DNA from: Amycolatopsis sp. cg9
Lineage (GTDB): Bacteria > Actinomycetota > Actinomycetes > Mycobacteriales > Pseudonocardiaceae
Assembly: GCF_041346945.1 (NCBI RefSeq)
Contig: NZ_CP166850.1
Span: 6,556,501 to 6,620,500 of the forward strand
Length of the DNA: 64,000 nucleotides
Direction of reading: 5' to 3'
Numbering within the stretch: position 1 is the first letter of the stretch; every line of letters begins with the position of its first letter. A model generated the notes under the pieces. That model saw nothing but the letters and a program-made list of their open reading frames with translations, did not search any database and was not told the origin of the DNA. This document shows, piece after piece, positions 15,024 to 23,827 of this stretch. The position numbers and the translations under genes were made by a program.

Positions 15024-16005
15024 GAGCCTGTTTCAATGTCGTAGCCACTCGTTGATTGCCGCGATCTGCACCGTCGCCTCGTAGCGAACCGCGAGTTTGT
15101 CGAACCGTGTGGCGACGCCTCGGTTGCGTTTGAGCCGGTTGATGCCGCACTCGACCGCGTGCCGCTGCTTGTAGATCTCCGGGTCGAATGCCGGTGGCCG
15201 CCCACCGGCCCGGCCGCGGTTGCGGCGATGCCGGACCTGATCAGCAGGCTGGGGAATCGTGCACGCGATCCCGCGCCGCCGCAGATAGGCCCGGTTGGCG
15301 CGGGAACTGTAGGCCTTGTCCGCCAGGACACGATCCGGCCTGCTCCGGGCTCGCCCACCACCGATCCGGGCGACCCGGACCCGGCCAGCACCGCCTCGAA
15401 CTGCGGCGAATCACCACGCTGACCCGCGGTCACCAGCAACGACAATGGTTTCTGGCCTTGCTCGGCGGCCAGGTGCAGCTTGGTCGTCCAGCCTCCCCGC
15501 GACCGGCCCAGCGCGTGGTCGGCCGGTTCGGGCTCGCCGACACCGCCCGGCGGTTCTTTCTGCAGATCGCCCTCGATGCGGGCGCCTGCGGCATGCTGGT
15601 GCGCCCGGTTGATCGTGGAATCCACGCTCACCTCCCAGGTGATCAGCCCGGCGGCGTCGGCCCGGGTCTGCAACCCGGCCAGGATCAAGGCCCATACACC
15701 GGCGCGCTGCCAGCGCCGGAACAAGCCATAGACGGTTTGCCAGCAGCCATACACAGGCGGGACGTCACGCCAGGGCGAACCGACACGAACCCGCCAGCGG
15801 ATGCCGTCCAGGAGCTGGCGTTTACTGCACAGTGGCGGGCGGCCGGGTTTCTTGCCGACGGGCAGCAGCGGTTCCAGGATCGCCCACTGCGCGTCGGTCA
15901 GATCGGCTCGCCCCGTCGCCGCTGGGCTCGTCTATTTGACCCAAGACACGCCGCACCCCGCAACGCCGGCCAGAAGCCCGCTGGTCAGCACATCGGAACA
16001 GGCTC
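15024..16005 (-). mobile_element. Decayed IS5-family (IS427-group-like) insertion sequence, about 980 bp
   Basis: The termini carry imperfect inverted repeats: GAGCCTGTTTC at the left (15024-15034) and its near-complement GGAACAGGCTC at the right (15995-16005), extendable to 13 of 16 matches. Between them lies a single transposase coding region on the minus strand. No clear target-site duplication is visible. The insertion sits in non-coding DNA 41 bp from the 3' end of galM. Confidence 0.75.
15033..15949 (-). pseudogene. IS5-family DDE transposase, interrupted
   Basis: The conserved start DLTDAQWAILEPLLP, GSPWRDVP and YGCWQTVYGLFRRW is followed by the first catalytic Asp (VSVDSTINRAHQH) and SRGGWTTKLHLA. 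Near 15370-15390 the reading frame shifts by -1; the new frame carries the second Asp (VLADKAYSS) and the Glu ([15 protein letters not shown]) and ends at 15033. IS427-group elements often use two frames, but no slippery A/T heptamer is seen at the shift. In addition, the GTG start at 15949 meets a TAG at codon 6 (15932-15934). I infer an inactive copy. Confidence 0.75.
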
Positions 16006-16045
16006 GAGCCGCCGCCGATGTGCGGGCCCGCCCGGTGCGGCCGGC

Positions 16046-17077
16046 TCACTCCACCGGCAGCCCCGCCGCCGTCGTCAGCTCGTACTCCGTCTCCTGCTGG
16101 TACACCTCGCCCGGGCGCAGGACCGTGCTCGGGAAGTCCGGGCGGTTCGGCGAATCCGGAAAGTGCTGGGCCTCCAACGCGAACCCCGCCCCGCGCGACG
16201 GCAGGTGGTTGCCCGAATAGAACTGCAGGCCCGGCTCCGTCGTCCGCATCGTGAGGAGGCGGCCGGACGCCGGGTCCCATGCACGGGCGGCGAATGGTGC
16301 GGCCGGGTCCAGGATCCAGTTGTGGTCGTAGCCGTCGGCGAGTTTCAGCTGGGGGTCGGCCTCGCCGATGCGGGCGCCGATCCGGGACGGGCGGCGGAAG
16401 TCGAACGGTGTGCCCGCCACCGGGCGGGGGTCGCCCGCCGGGATCAGGCCGGCGTCGGTGGGGCAGAAGCGGGTCGCGGCGAGCTGCAGCCGGTGGTCGT
16501 GGACTTCACCCGCGGCCGCCAGGTTCCAGTACGTGTGGTTGGTCAGGTTGACGACCGTGGGCGCGTCGGTCGTCGCGCGGTAGGTGATGCGCAGGCCGGA
16601 CGCGGTCAAGCGGTACGTCACCTCGGCCGTCAGACGCCCGGGGTAGCCCTGGTCGCCGTCCGGGCTGGTCAGGGTCAGGCGGACGCCGTCCGGGAGCGGG
16701 ACCGCGGACCAGACTCGGGTGTCTAAGCCGGCCGGGCCGCCGTGGAGGCTGTTCTTGCCGTCGTTCAGCGGCACCCGGTGCGTGACACCGTCGAGGGTGA
16801 ACGTGCCGCCCGCGATGCGGTTGGCGTAGCGGCCGATCGTCGCGCCCAGGAAGACGCGCGCGGCGTCCGGACGGTTGTTCGCGACGTAGCCGTCGAGGCC
16901 GGGGTAGCCGAGGACGACGTTGGCGTACCCGCCATCGCGGTCCGGTGCCTCGATCGACTGGATCACCGCGCCGTAGTCGAGGATCCGGACGGTGAGGCCG
17001 CCGGGGCGGGTCAGCGTGTAGCGGTGGACGTCCGTGTCGCCGGCGCGGCCGAAGAACTCGGGAACGGGTGCGGTCAT
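16046..17077 (-). CDS. galM: Aldose 1-epimerase (galactose mutarotase)
   Basis: The 343-residue protein matches the GalM family: LGYPGLDGY, GRYANRIAGGTFTLDG, LNDGKNSLHGG, NLTNHTYWNLA (catalytic His) and GNHLPSRGAGFALEAQHFPDSPN (catalytic Glu in the ALE-Q context). It interconverts alpha and beta anomers of galactose and other aldoses in the cytosol. ATG 17077 follows GGAGGG. A LacI-type operator lies 21 bp upstream (17098-17111), so sugar-responsive repression is likely. No sugar kinase or transporter is adjacent; the gene is a single unit beside an IS. Confidence 0.9.
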   Translation of the reverse strand: MTAPVPEFFGRAGDTDVHRYTLTRPGGLTVRILDYGAVIQSIEAPDRDGGYANVVLGYPGLDGYVANNRPDAARVFLGATIGRYANRIAGGTFTLDGVTHRVPLNDGKNSLHGGPAGLDTRVWSAVPLPDGVRLTLTSPDGDQGYPGRLTAEVTYRLTASGLRITYRATTDAPTVVNLTNHTYWNLAAAGEVHDHRLQLAATRFCPTDAGLIPAGDPRPVAGTPFDFRRPSRIGARIGEADPQLKLADGYDHNWILDPAAPFAARAWDPASGRLLTMRTTEPGLQFYSGNHLPSRGAGFALEAQHFPDSPNRPDFPSTVLRPGEVYQQETEYELTTAAGLPVE

Positions 17078-17097
17078 CGGGACGCCCTCCAGCACGC

Positions 17098-17111
17098 TGT
17101 TAACGCTAACA
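17098..17111. promoter_or_regulatory. LacI-type operator upstream of galM
   Basis: TGTTAACGCTAACA has perfect 5-bp arms (TGTTA/TAACA) around a central ACGC. This is close to the TGTTAGCGCTAACA form common for LacI-family repressors in actinobacterial sugar operons. The galM start codon is 21 bp away. No LacI gene is present in the window. Confidence 0.6.
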
Positions 17112-17147
17112 CCGTGCCGGAACTCTAGGAGCGCGCGCGGCGCGCGG

Positions 17148-18383
17148 TCAAGAGCCCGCGGCGCGCGTACCCAGCAGCTGATGGGCGCGCAAGGCCATCT
17201 GGATCTCCAGCCGCCGCGCGGGATCCGCCAGCCGGTCGCCGAACAGGTCGGTCAGCTGGCTCACCCGGTAGCGGACCGTCTGGGGGTGGATCCTCAGCGC
17301 CTGCGCGATCTCCGGGGTGCTTCCGTTGTGCTCGAGCCAGCACAGCAGCGTCTCGGCCAGCCGGGTCTGCTGCTTCGCCGTCAGGTCCGCGAAGGGGGCG
17401 AGGACCTTCGCCGACAGCTCGTCCAGCAGGAACCGGTCGAGCAGCAGCCAGTGCGTCGCGAGGTGGTCGGCCGTGTGCGTCACCGGGCCGTCGCCGGCCA
17501 GGCCGCGGCGGGCCAGGTCCAGCGTGCGGCGGGCCCAGCGCGACGACGTCGCCGCGTCGGCCGGGCGGACGCGGGGGCCGACCGCCGCGCGCCGGCCGGG
17601 CAGGCGGCCTTCGAGGCCCAGCAGGTCGCGGTCCGGGTACGGGGTCAGCACGCAGGGCTCGGCGCCGTCGAGGTCCACCAGCACGTCGTCGGCGAACCGC
17701 GGCGACGGCGGCGGGTGCGGCCCGGTCCACGGCTCGAGCGCGATGACCGCGACCTGCTCCGGCATCGGCCAGCGCGCGGCCTCGGCCATCGTGGCGAGCG
17801 TCGACGGCGACGACGGCGGGGTGGCGAGCAGCAGTTCGAGCAACCGGCGGCGGCGGCGTTCGAGCGTGCCCGTCGCCATCGCCTGCGCCAGCGTGTACCC
17901 CTCGACCGAATACCCCGAAATCTCGTCCACGTAGGCGAAGATCGCTTCCGCGCCGATGCACAGCACCGCGGCCGGGAAGCGGTGCGCCTGCCCGAGTTCC
18001 GAGATGTACCGCCACGCCGCTTGCCCGCCCGCGCGGTAGGCCGCCTGCAGGGAGTTGACGCTGCCGCCGTCGTGGTGGACGCGCTTGCCGACCTCCACGA
18101 ACAAGGTCGCCCAATCGTCCTGTGTAGACGGCAGATCTTCGATGCTGTCGATGCAGCTGAGCACCGCTTGCTCGATCGCCAGCACGATCACCTTGCCGAA
18201 CTCGCCTTCGAGCGGCTTGGCGTACTCCGGCACGGCCCGCTGGACCTCCTCGAGGATTCGCCGGGCGAGCGGGTCGGCGTGCGCGCGGAACCGCCGCGCG
18301 AGCTCCGTCGGCAGCGAGCACCACAGCTGGCGGGCGCGGCCGGTGCCCCGGGGGAACGGGATCACCTGAGTGGTCGTCGTCAT
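17148..18383 (-). CDS. PucR/CdaR-type transcriptional regulator (flanks the lipid locus, left)
   Basis: This protein of about 411 residues has an N-terminal helical RsbRD/PucR-associated region (FRAHADPLARRILEEVQRAVPEYA; LQAAYRAGGQAAWRYI), a central GGDEF-like CdaR region, and a C-terminal HTH_30 (CWLEHNGSTPEIAQALRIHPQTVRYRVSQL). PucR-type proteins sense metabolites and activate nearby genes. ATG 18383 has AAAGGGG upstream. It is divergent from the MMPL-MFS-FAAL-PKS operon across a 250-bp region. A clear paralogue sits at the other end of that locus (35484-36677). Confidence 0.88.
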   Translation of the reverse strand: MTTTTQVIPFPRGTGRARQLWCSLPTELARRFRAHADPLARRILEEVQRAVPEYAKPLEGEFGKVIVLAIEQAVLSCIDSIEDLPSTQDDWATLFVEVGKRVHHDGGSVNSLQAAYRAGGQAAWRYISELGQAHRFPAAVLCIGAEAIFAYVDEISGYSVEGYTLAQAMATGTLERRRRRLLELLLATPPSSPSTLATMAEAARWPMPEQVAVIALEPWTGPHPPPSPRFADDVLVDLDGAEPCVLTPYPDRDLLGLEGRLPGRRAAVGPRVRPADAATSSRWARRTLDLARRGLAGDGPVTHTADHLATHWLLLDRFLLDELSAKVLAPFADLTAKQQTRLAETLLCWLEHNGSTPEIAQALRIHPQTVRYRVSQLTDLFGDRLADPARRLEIQMALRAHQLLGTRAAGS

Positions 18384-18633
18384 GCCACAACCCCTTTCCG
18401 GCACCGGTGCGCGGAGGCCATGTACTCACACGGGATCGGAGTTGGCAACCGCCGATCCTGCCGTGCGACGGGGTTCTGTCACGCGGGGACCAATGGCGGC
18501 GGCCAGTATTGTCACCTGTCCGACAAACGGCAGAACACTCACGGGCACAAGGGTTTCCGGTCCGCGATTTGTGGTCCGGGACGGTATCTTCGCGCCCTTC
18601 CTCGTTGTTAGCGTGATCAACCGAGGAGGCCGG
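18384..18633. promoter_or_regulatory. Divergent promoter region of the PucR regulator and the lipid-locus operon
   Basis: These 250 bp contain no gene and must hold both promoters. The part nearest 18600 is locally AT-richer (TTCCTCGTTGTTAGCGTGAT), ending in GAGGAGG, the ribosome-binding site of the MMPL gene. I see no strong dyad. Confidence 0.4.
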
Positions 18634-20625
18634 ATGACGACGCTCGTATCGTGGTGCGCCCGCCGCGCCGGCGTGGTCGTCGTGCTGTGGCTGGTGGCGC
18701 TGGGCGGTTTCGGTTGCGCCGCGCTGCACACCGGCGCGGCCTTCCGCGACACGGTCGACCTGCCCGCCGCGGACAGCACGGCGGCGGCGAACCTGCTGCG
18801 CGGCAGCGGGGCCGGCGGCGCCGAGGAACGGGTCGTCGCCCGCACGCCGGACAGCCCGGTCGACACCGGCACGGGCCGGGCCCGCCTCGACGACTTCGCC
18901 GCCCGGCTGGCGGCGCTCCCGCACGTCGTCGCGGTCAACCCCGCCGGGGTGTCCGGCGATCGGCGGACCGCGGTGCTCACCGTGCGGTTCGACGCGCCGG
19001 CCGCGGACCTCGGCCAGCCGGTGGCGGACGCGCTGGCCGCCGTCGTCCGCGACGCCCGCGGGCTGACCGCCGGGGCGGCCGGCGAGCTCGCCGCGATGAC
19101 GGCGGCCGCGCCGGACCTGGGCAACGCCGGGATCGGCCTGCTCGCCGCGGCTCTGGTGCTGCTGGTGACGTTCGGCTCGGTGACCTGCGTGCTGCTGCCG
19201 GTGCTCACCGCGGCCGTGCCGGTGGGCTGCGCGCTGGCCGCCGTCACGCTGCTCTCGCACGTCATGACCGTCCCGAAGATCAGCACCGAGATCGCCGCGC
19301 TGCTGGGGCTCGGCGTCGGCGTCGACTACGCGCTGTTCGTGCTGACCCGCTACCGGCAGGGCCGCGGGGACGGCGCGCCACCGGCGGTCGCGCTGGCCGC
19401 CGCCGCGGCGACTTCCGGCCGCAGCGTGGTCTTCGCCGGCGTCACCGTGTGCGTTTCGCTGGCCGGGATGCTCACCGTGGGCCTGCCGTTCCTCGACGGG
19501 ATCGCGGTGGCCGCCGCGGTTTCGGTGCTGCTGACCGCGTTCGCCGCGCTGACCCTGCTGCCCGCGTTGCTGCGGCCCGCCGCCCGGATGCGCGTCAAGC
19601 CGGTGGGGAACGGCGGCCGCTGGGCCCGGCTCGCGCGCTCGGTGACCGCCCGCCCCGGGCCGTACACGCTGGCGGCGGTGCTGGTCGTGGCCGTGCTCGC
19701 GCTGCCGATGACCGGGCTGCGGCTCGGCGTGCCGGACGCCGCGCAGGACCCGCCCGGCAGCATCACCCGGACCGGCGCCGAGCTGCTGGCCGAGGGGTTC
19801 GGCCCCGGCGCCGGCACCCCGCTGCTGGTGGTGGGCACGGGCGACGCCTCGCTGGGCACGCTGCGGGAAGCGGTGCTGGCCCGCGCCGACGCCGGCCCGC
19901 CCACCGCGCTGCCCGGCGGCGGCTGGCTGCTCACCGTGGTCCCGCGGACCGCACCCGGCGACCCGGCCACCACCGAGCTGCTGACCTGGACGCGGACCAT
20001 GGCGGCAACCGTCGGCGGGCCGGACGCGCACGTCGGCGGGATCGTCGCGACCCAGGCCGACTTCTCGGCGGCGATCACGGCCCGGCTGCCGGTGTTCCTG
20101 GTCAGCGTCGTCGGGATCTCGGTCCTGCTGCTCGCCTGGGTGTTCCGCAGCGTGCTGATCCCGCTGACGGCGGCGGTGATGAACCTGCTGACCGCGGCCG
20201 CGACGACGGGCGCGGTCGTGCACGTCTTCGGCGCCCCGATCGAGCCGTACCTGCCGGTGTTCCTGTTCGCGGGACTGTTCGGGCTCTCGATGGACTACGA
20301 GGTCTTCCTCATCGCGCGCATCCAGGAAGCCTGGCGCCGCCACGGCGACACCCGGGCCGCGGTCGTCGACGGCGTCGCCGCGACCGGCCGGACCATCACC
20401 GCGGCCGCGCTGATCATGGCGCTGGTGTTCGTGTCGTTCGCCTTCGTCGACGCCCGCGTCGTGCGGGAAGCGGGCGTCGGGCTGACCGTCGCCGTGCTGC
20501 TGGACGCGATCGTCGTCCGGTGCGTGCTCGTGCCCGCGGTGATGGCCCGGTTCGGCGCCGCGAACTGGTGGTTCCCCCGACGGCGGCCCGTCGTGACCCG
20601 GGTGCCGGCGAGGAGCGCGCGATGA
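18634..20625 (+). CDS. MMPL-family RND transporter
   Basis: This 663-residue membrane protein has two repeats of an extracytoplasmic domain plus six helices each, as in MmpL proteins. The N-terminus reads SWCARRAGVVVVLWLVALGGFGCAALHTG. The intramembrane Asp-Tyr pairs of the proton relay are visible in GVGVDYALFVLTRYRQG and in GLSMDYEVFLIARIQEAW. MmpL proteins export cell-envelope lipids; this one is shorter than MmpL3 and lacks its long C-terminal tail. ATG 18634 follows GAGGAGG. The stop overlaps the MFS start (ATGA, 20622-20625). As the first gene of the FAAL-PKS operon it is the probable exporter of the lipid product. Confidence 0.9.
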   Translation: MTTLVSWCARRAGVVVVLWLVALGGFGCAALHTGAAFRDTVDLPAADSTAAANLLRGSGAGGAEERVVARTPDSPVDTGTGRARLDDFAARLAALPHVVAVNPAGVSGDRRTAVLTVRFDAPAADLGQPVADALAAVVRDARGLTAGAAGELAAMTAAAPDLGNAGIGLLAAALVLLVTFGSVTCVLLPVLTAAVPVGCALAAVTLLSHVMTVPKISTEIAALLGLGVGVDYALFVLTRYRQGRGDGAPPAVALAAAAATSGRSVVFAGVTVCVSLAGMLTVGLPFLDGIAVAAAVSVLLTAFAALTLLPALLRPAARMRVKPVGNGGRWARLARSVTARPGPYTLAAVLVVAVLALPMTGLRLGVPDAAQDPPGSITRTGAELLAEGFGPGAGTPLLVVGTGDASLGTLREAVLARADAGPPTALPGGGWLLTVVPRTAPGDPATTELLTWTRTMAATVGGPDAHVGGIVATQADFSAAITARLPVFLVSVVGISVLLLAWVFRSVLIPLTAAVMNLLTAAATTGAVVHVFGAPIEPYLPVFLFAGLFGLSMDYEVFLIARIQEAWRRHGDTRAAVVDGVAATGRTITAAALIMALVFVSFAFVDARVVREAGVGLTVAVLLDAIVVRCVLVPAVMARFGAANWWFPRRRPVVTRVPARSAR

Positions 20626-22010
20626 CGCGGCGGACCCTCGTGCTGCTCGCGCTCGGCGCGTTCGTCACCACGCTCGACAACACCATCGTCGCCGCCGGGG
20701 CGCCGTCGATCGGCCGCGACCTCGCGCTCGGCCTCGGTGCGCTGCAGTGGATCGCGCTCGGCTACATGCTCCCGTTCGCCGGGGTGCTGCCGGCCGGGGG
20801 CGCGCTGGTGGACCGCTGGGGACCACGCCGGACCCTGACGGCCGCGCTGCTCGCGTTCGGCGCCGGCGCGGCGGCCGGCGGGCTGGCCGGGTCGCTGTGG
20901 CTGCTGGTCGCCGCCCGGGTGCTGCAGGGCCTGGCGGCCGCGTTCCTGGTGCCGGGCCTGCTGAGCCTCCTGCGCTCGAACCTCGACGCGCGGGGGCGGA
21001 CGCTCGGCGCGGCGGTCTGGACCGCGTGCCTCGCGGCGGCGCTGGCGCTCGGCCCCGCGCTCGGCGGGATCTTGAGCGCTGCCCTGGGCTGGGCCTGGAT
21101 CTTCTTCGTCAACCTCCCGTTCGTGGCGGCGATGCTCGTGCTGCTGCCGGCGACGACGCCGCCCGGCCGGGCCGGCGGGGAGACCCGCGCGCCGCCGTTC
21201 ACGGCGATGGTCCTGGTGACGGCGAGCCTGGTGCTGCTCACCACCGCGCTGGCCGAACCCCGGTTCGCGCTCCCGCTGCTCGCCGCGGGCGCCGTGCCCG
21301 GTGTGGTGTTCGCCGTCCGGGAACGGCGGGCGCGCGACCGGCTGGTGCCGGCGGCGCTGACCGGGAACCGAGTTTTCACCGGCTCGCTCGGCCTCCAGCT
21401 GTTGTGGGGACTGGGGATTTCCGGTGTCTTCTTCTTCACGCCGTTGCTGCACCAGGAGTTCCTCGGGCTCGGTCCGGTCGGCGCCGGACTGCCCCTGGTC
21501 CTGGTGGCGGTGGCGGTCGTCGCGGCGACACCGCTGGTGGCGCCGGTGGTCGCCCGTCACGGTCCACTTAGGACGGTGGCGGCGGGGCTCGCCGCGGTCG
21601 GCGCGGGGCTGCTGGCCCTCGCCGCGGTGAACCGGCTGCCGGAGCTCTGGCCGCGCGTGCCGGGCCTGGTCGTGATCGGGGCGGGGTCGGCCTTCACCGT
21701 CCCGATGACGTCGCACGCGCTGGACGTCGTGGCGGAGCGGCATTCCGGCACGGCGTCGGGGTTGCTCACCGCGGCCCGCGAGTTGTCGAGCGCGCTCGGC
21801 GTCGCGCTGATCGGCGCGGTGCTGACGGCGGTGCGCGCGGCGCGGCTCGAAGCGGGTGCCGCGCCCCCGGTGGCGCTGGCCGGTGGCTACACCGCCGGGC
21901 TGCTCGCCGCGGCCGGGCTGACGTTCGCCGGTGCGCTGCTGGCCGTGCGCGTGTCGGGGACCCGGTCGGCCGAGACCTCGTCGCCGCGTGACAAACGCGC
22001 GGTCCCGTAA
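20622..22010 (+). CDS. MFS transporter, DHA2-type (drug/H+ antiporter family)
   Basis: The 462-residue protein has a DHA2/EmrB-like start (LVLLALGAFVTTLDNTIVAAGAPSIGRDL), the motif-A-like loop GGALVDRWGPRRTL, and motif C around LALGPALGGILSAALGWAWIFFVNLPF. It has about 12-14 helices. It should export a small molecule with proton antiport. Coupled by ATGA to the MMPL gene and 92 bp upstream of the FAAL gene, it probably belongs to the same transcription unit and may supply an intermediate or provide resistance. Confidence 0.88.
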   Translation: MTRRTLVLLALGAFVTTLDNTIVAAGAPSIGRDLALGLGALQWIALGYMLPFAGVLPAGGALVDRWGPRRTLTAALLAFGAGAAAGGLAGSLWLLVAARVLQGLAAAFLVPGLLSLLRSNLDARGRTLGAAVWTACLAAALALGPALGGILSAALGWAWIFFVNLPFVAAMLVLLPATTPPGRAGGETRAPPFTAMVLVTASLVLLTTALAEPRFALPLLAAGAVPGVVFAVRERRARDRLVPAALTGNRVFTGSLGLQLLWGLGISGVFFFTPLLHQEFLGLGPVGAGLPLVLVAVAVVAATPLVAPVVARHGPLRTVAAGLAAVGAGLLALAAVNRLPELWPRVPGLVVIGAGSAFTVPMTSHALDVVAERHSGTASGLLTAARELSSALGVALIGAVLTAVRAARLEAGAAPPVALAGGYTAGLLAAAGLTFAGALLAVRVSGTRSAETSSPRDKRAVP

Positions 22011-22102
22011 CCCGTTTCCCGGTGAGCATCCGGGATCCGCCGATTGACAACCGCACGGGCGCGGCTATTCACTGCGCCGGTAAACGCTCTCTGCGAGGGA
22101 CC

Positions 22103-23827
22103 ATGGAAACCATTTCCCAGCTGATTCCCGGTACACCGGAAAAGCTCGGCGACGGCGAATCGTTCGCGACCCTGCTGCGCCGGTGGGCGCGGGTGCTCGG
22201 CGACGAAACCGCCGTCACGCACCTGGACCACCGCGCGGCCGCGGCCGGTCGCGCGGTCACGCTCACCTGGCGGGCCCTCGACGAGCGGGTCGACGCGGTC
22301 GCGGCCCGGCTCGCGGAAATCGCGGCACCGGGGGAGCGGGCGGCGGTCCTGGCCGGGCAGTCGACCGGCTACGTCGTGGCTTTCCTCGGCGCGCTGCGGG
22401 CCGGGCTGGTCGCCGTGCCGCTGTTCGCCCCTGGGCTCCCCGGCCACGAAGGCCGCCTCGCCGGCGTGCTCGCCGACTGCGCCCCGCGGGTGGTGCTCAC
22501 CACCGCGGCGGACTTCGACGCGGTGCGGGAGTTCGTCGCCGGACCGGAGGTCGTCGCCGTCGACGCGCTGCCGGACGCCGAGGCGCGCGAGTGGCCCCGG
22601 CCGGATCCCGATGCCCCGGCCTACCTGCAGTACACCTCGGGGTCGACGCGGTCGCCGGCCGGGGTCGTGCTGACCCACCGCAACGTGCTCGCCAACGCCC
22701 GCCAGGCCTGTGCGGCCTACGGCGCCGAGAGCCGGACGACGTCGACGGTCAGCTGGCTGCCGCTGTTCCATGACATGGGCCTGATCCTCGGCATCGGCGC
22801 GCCGATGGCCGGCGGGATGGCGTCGGTGCTGATGGACCCGCTGGCGTTCCTGGAACGTCCCGCGCGGTGGCTGCAAGCGCTTTCGGCGAGCCCGGGGGCG
22901 ATCAGCGCGGCCCCCAACTTCGCCTACGCCTACAGCGCTTCCCGCGTGACCGAGGCCGAGAAGGACTTCCTGGAGCTGAGCCGGGTCGTTTCGCTGATCA
23001 ACGGCAGTGAGCCGGTCCTGCCGGCCACGATCGCGAAGTTCCAGGACGCCTTCGCCGGGTGCGGGCTGCGGCCGGAGGTCCACCGCTCGTCCTACGGCCT
23101 GGCGGAGGCCACCGTGCTCGTTTCCGTGACGCACAGCGGGAAGGAGGCCCGGCAGGTCACGTTCGACCGGGACCGCCTGGCCGCCGGGTTCGCCGTGCCG
23201 GCCTCGTCCGGCACGACGCTCGTCTCGTGCGGCCGCCCGGCCGGCCAGCGGGTGCGGATCGCCGACCCGGTGACCGGGGCGGCCGCCGAGCCGGGGGAAG
23301 TCGGCGAAATCCGGGTCAGCGGCCCGAACGTCGGCCGCGGCTACTGGGGGCGGCCCGCGGCGTCGGCGGAGACGTTCGGCCTGCCCCCGCTCGACCCGGA
23401 CACCGGCGAAGGCTGGCTGGCGACCGGTGACCTCGGCGTGGTCTTCGACGGCGAGCTGTTCGTCACCGGCCGGCTCAAGGACCTGGTCGTCGTCGACGGC
23501 CGCAACCACTACCCGCAGGACATCGAGCAGACGGTGGAGGAGCACCCGGCCGTGCGGCCCCACTCGGCGGCGGCCTTCGCGATCGAGGGCCCGGACGGGG
23601 AAACGGCGGTGGTCGTCCTCGAACGCGCCAAAGACGTCGATGCCGAAGTCGACGGCGCCGCCGCGGACCTTCGGGCCGCGGTGGCGGCCGGGCACGGGCT
23701 GCACCTGCACGACGTCGTCTTCCTGGCGCCCGGCGAGGTGCCCCGGACCTCGAGCGGGAAGATCAGCCGGGCCCGCTGCCGCGCGTCCTATTCGGACGGT
23801 TCGCTGGCCGCGCGGCGGCTCGCGTGA
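22103..23827 (+). CDS. Fatty acyl-AMP ligase (FAAL, FadD32-like)
   Basis: The 574-residue ANL enzyme has the FAAL pattern: SFATLLRRWARVLGDETA, YLQYTSGSTRSPAGVVLTHRNV, SWLPLFHDMGLILGIG, RSSYGLAEATVLVS, GEGWLATGDLG, and C-terminal RTSSGKISRARC with lysine about 553. FAALs activate long-chain fatty acids as acyl-AMP and load them directly on an acyl carrier protein rather than CoA. The stop overlaps the start of the PKS (ATGA-type at 23824-23827), and that PKS begins with a carrier domain. The natural role is therefore loading of the PKS N-terminal ACP, as FadD32 does for Pks13. ATG 22103 follows CGAGGGA. Confidence 0.92.
   Translation: METISQLIPGTPEKLGDGESFATLLRRWARVLGDETAVTHLDHRAAAAGRAVTLTWRALDERVDAVAARLAEIAAPGERAAVLAGQSTGYVVAFLGALRAGLVAVPLFAPGLPGHEGRLAGVLADCAPRVVLTTAADFDAVREFVAGPEVVAVDALPDAEAREWPRPDPDAPAYLQYTSGSTRSPAGVVLTHRNVLANARQACAAYGAESRTTSTVSWLPLFHDMGLILGIGAPMAGGMASVLMDPLAFLERPARWLQALSASPGAISAAPNFAYAYSASRVTEAEKDFLELSRVVSLINGSEPVLPATIAKFQDAFAGCGLRPEVHRSSYGLAEATVLVSVTHSGKEARQVTFDRDRLAAGFAVPASSGTTLVSCGRPAGQRVRIADPVTGAAAEPGEVGEIRVSGPNVGRGYWGRPAASAETFGLPPLDPDTGEGWLATGDLGVVFDGELFVTGRLKDLVVVDGRNHYPQDIEQTVEEHPAVRPHSAAAFAIEGPDGETAVVVLERAKDVDAEVDGAAADLRAAVAAGHGLHLHDVVFLAPGEVPRTSSGKISRARCRASYSDGSLAARRLA

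Noticed and set aside
18651..22010. A 1119-codon open frame on the plus strand across the MMPL and MFS genes
   Set aside because: It lies in another frame of two clear membrane-protein genes, is Arg/Gly/Ala-biased with no domain, and is a product of high GC.
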